DNA of 64,000 nt from NCBI GenBank assembly GCA_030549205.1, contig JAUKTV010000009.1, forward strand, positions 1,054,001-1,118,000, read 5' to 3'. Numbering within the stretch: position 1 is the stretch's first letter; every line of letters begins with the position of its first letter. The position numbers and the translations under genes are program-made. Of this stretch, positions 63,601-64,000 are shown in pieces. The notes beneath the pieces were generated by a model. The model made no database searches, was not told the origin of the DNA, and saw only the letters and a list, made by a program, of their open reading frames with translations. The DNA comes from Apiosordaria backusii. Lineage: Eukaryota > Ascomycota > Sordariomycetes > Sordariales > Lasiosphaeriaceae.

Positions 63601-64000
63601 ATGGCGGAACTTGAGCTTAAGCCGGAATATCGACAATATCTACAACATGATCTCTATACGACGCTAGCAGTGCACCTGGCAGACGACCTGGAACAGAAGA
63701 TGGCAAGGAATCGTCTTTGGAACGGCAACGACACAAAAGAGCAACAGACAGCAGATCAAGACAAGGCAGACGAAATGGCCTCGGAGCATTTCCAGAAAAT
63801 CATTCCTAAGAAAAAGGGCGGTACTAAGTCCATAACAGCTGACATCATCCGGTGCCGCCGCGCACTTAACGATATGTTGGACGAAGAACGCCCCTTGAAC
63901 TCGATCCAGGAAAGGTTTTTCGTTCAATGGGCCTTACACTATAGGACCGTTTTAACAAGATTTCCACAACGCACCGATCTCGAGGCCGCGGCGCGGCGTA
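63601..64000 (+). CDS. hypothetical protein, 3' partial at the window end
   Basis: ATG 63601 (preceded by ACAAA) opens a frame with no stop for 133 codons to the end of the window. Starts MAELELKPEYRQYLQHDLYT; charged, Gln/Asp-rich, mostly helical, then DIIRCRRALNDMLDEERPLN. No family recognised from this part. Confidence 0.6.
   Translation, partial: MAELELKPEYRQYLQHDLYTTLAVHLADDLEQKMARNRLWNGNDTKEQQTADQDKADEMASEHFQKIIPKKKGGTKSITADIIRCRRALNDMLDEERPLNSIQERFFVQWALHYRTVLTRFPQRTDLEAAARR

Overview
The window is ordinary chromosomal DNA of a filamentous ascomycete, most likely a Sordariomycete close to Sordariales. The support is compact genes with 50-150 bp GT-AG introns and CTAAC/CTGAC branch sites, a lone dispersed 5S rRNA gene, a transposon degraded by repeat-induced point mutation (RIP), and proteins of filamentous-fungal type. 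I model 21 full-length protein genes, two genes cut by the window edges, one weak small ORF and one 5S rRNA gene. No tRNA or CRISPR array was seen.

Regions. 1-9650: 3' part of a Bud27/URI prefoldin-like gene, nudC, TFIIH subunit tfb3 and a 942-residue orphan coiled-coil protein. The URI and nudC genes each need one extra base in a C or G run to read through. 9654-13757: a 4.1 kb Mutator-like DNA transposon with 71-bp terminal inverted repeats and an 8-9 bp target duplication, heavily RIP-mutated, and split by an intact-looking 423-bp solo LTR. 13758-19243: a multipass membrane protein convergent with the MBOAT acyltransferase GUP1. 19244-21410: gene-free, with a tandem array of five imperfect hairpins spaced about 220 bp apart. 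21411-26657: an F-box protein (Pof7/Hrt3/FBXO9 type), a 5S rRNA gene and a GTPBP1/2-like GTPase.

27399-38575 is the most interesting block: a SNAP-25-type SNARE (sec-9), a DHR2-like DEAH helicase, the SDH assembly factor SDHAF3, and a patatin/NB-ARC/TPR NOD-like receptor (plp-1 type). In Neurospora crassa, SEC-9 and the NLR PLP-1 form a linked allorecognition pair that triggers germling-regulated death. Here the two are about 4.5 kb apart with two housekeeping genes between them. The receptor carries an in-frame 42-bp tandem duplication inside its NB-ARC region.

39865-64000: alanyl-tRNA synthetase with an in-frame N-terminal extension suited to a mitochondrial isoform, a conserved orphan protein, an RCR-like single-pass membrane protein, a Ptc7-like mitochondrial PP2C phosphatase, a GPI-anchored Ser/Thr-rich wall protein, the histidine methyltransferase HPM1, a Baeyer-Villiger-type flavin monooxygenase, mitochondrial threonyl-tRNA synthetase, an orphan membrane coiled-coil protein, and a gene truncated by the window end. 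Several genes serve mitochondria (SDHAF3, mitochondrial ThrRS, Ptc7, the AlaRS extension), but I see no operon-like logic beyond the sec-9/plp-1 linkage.
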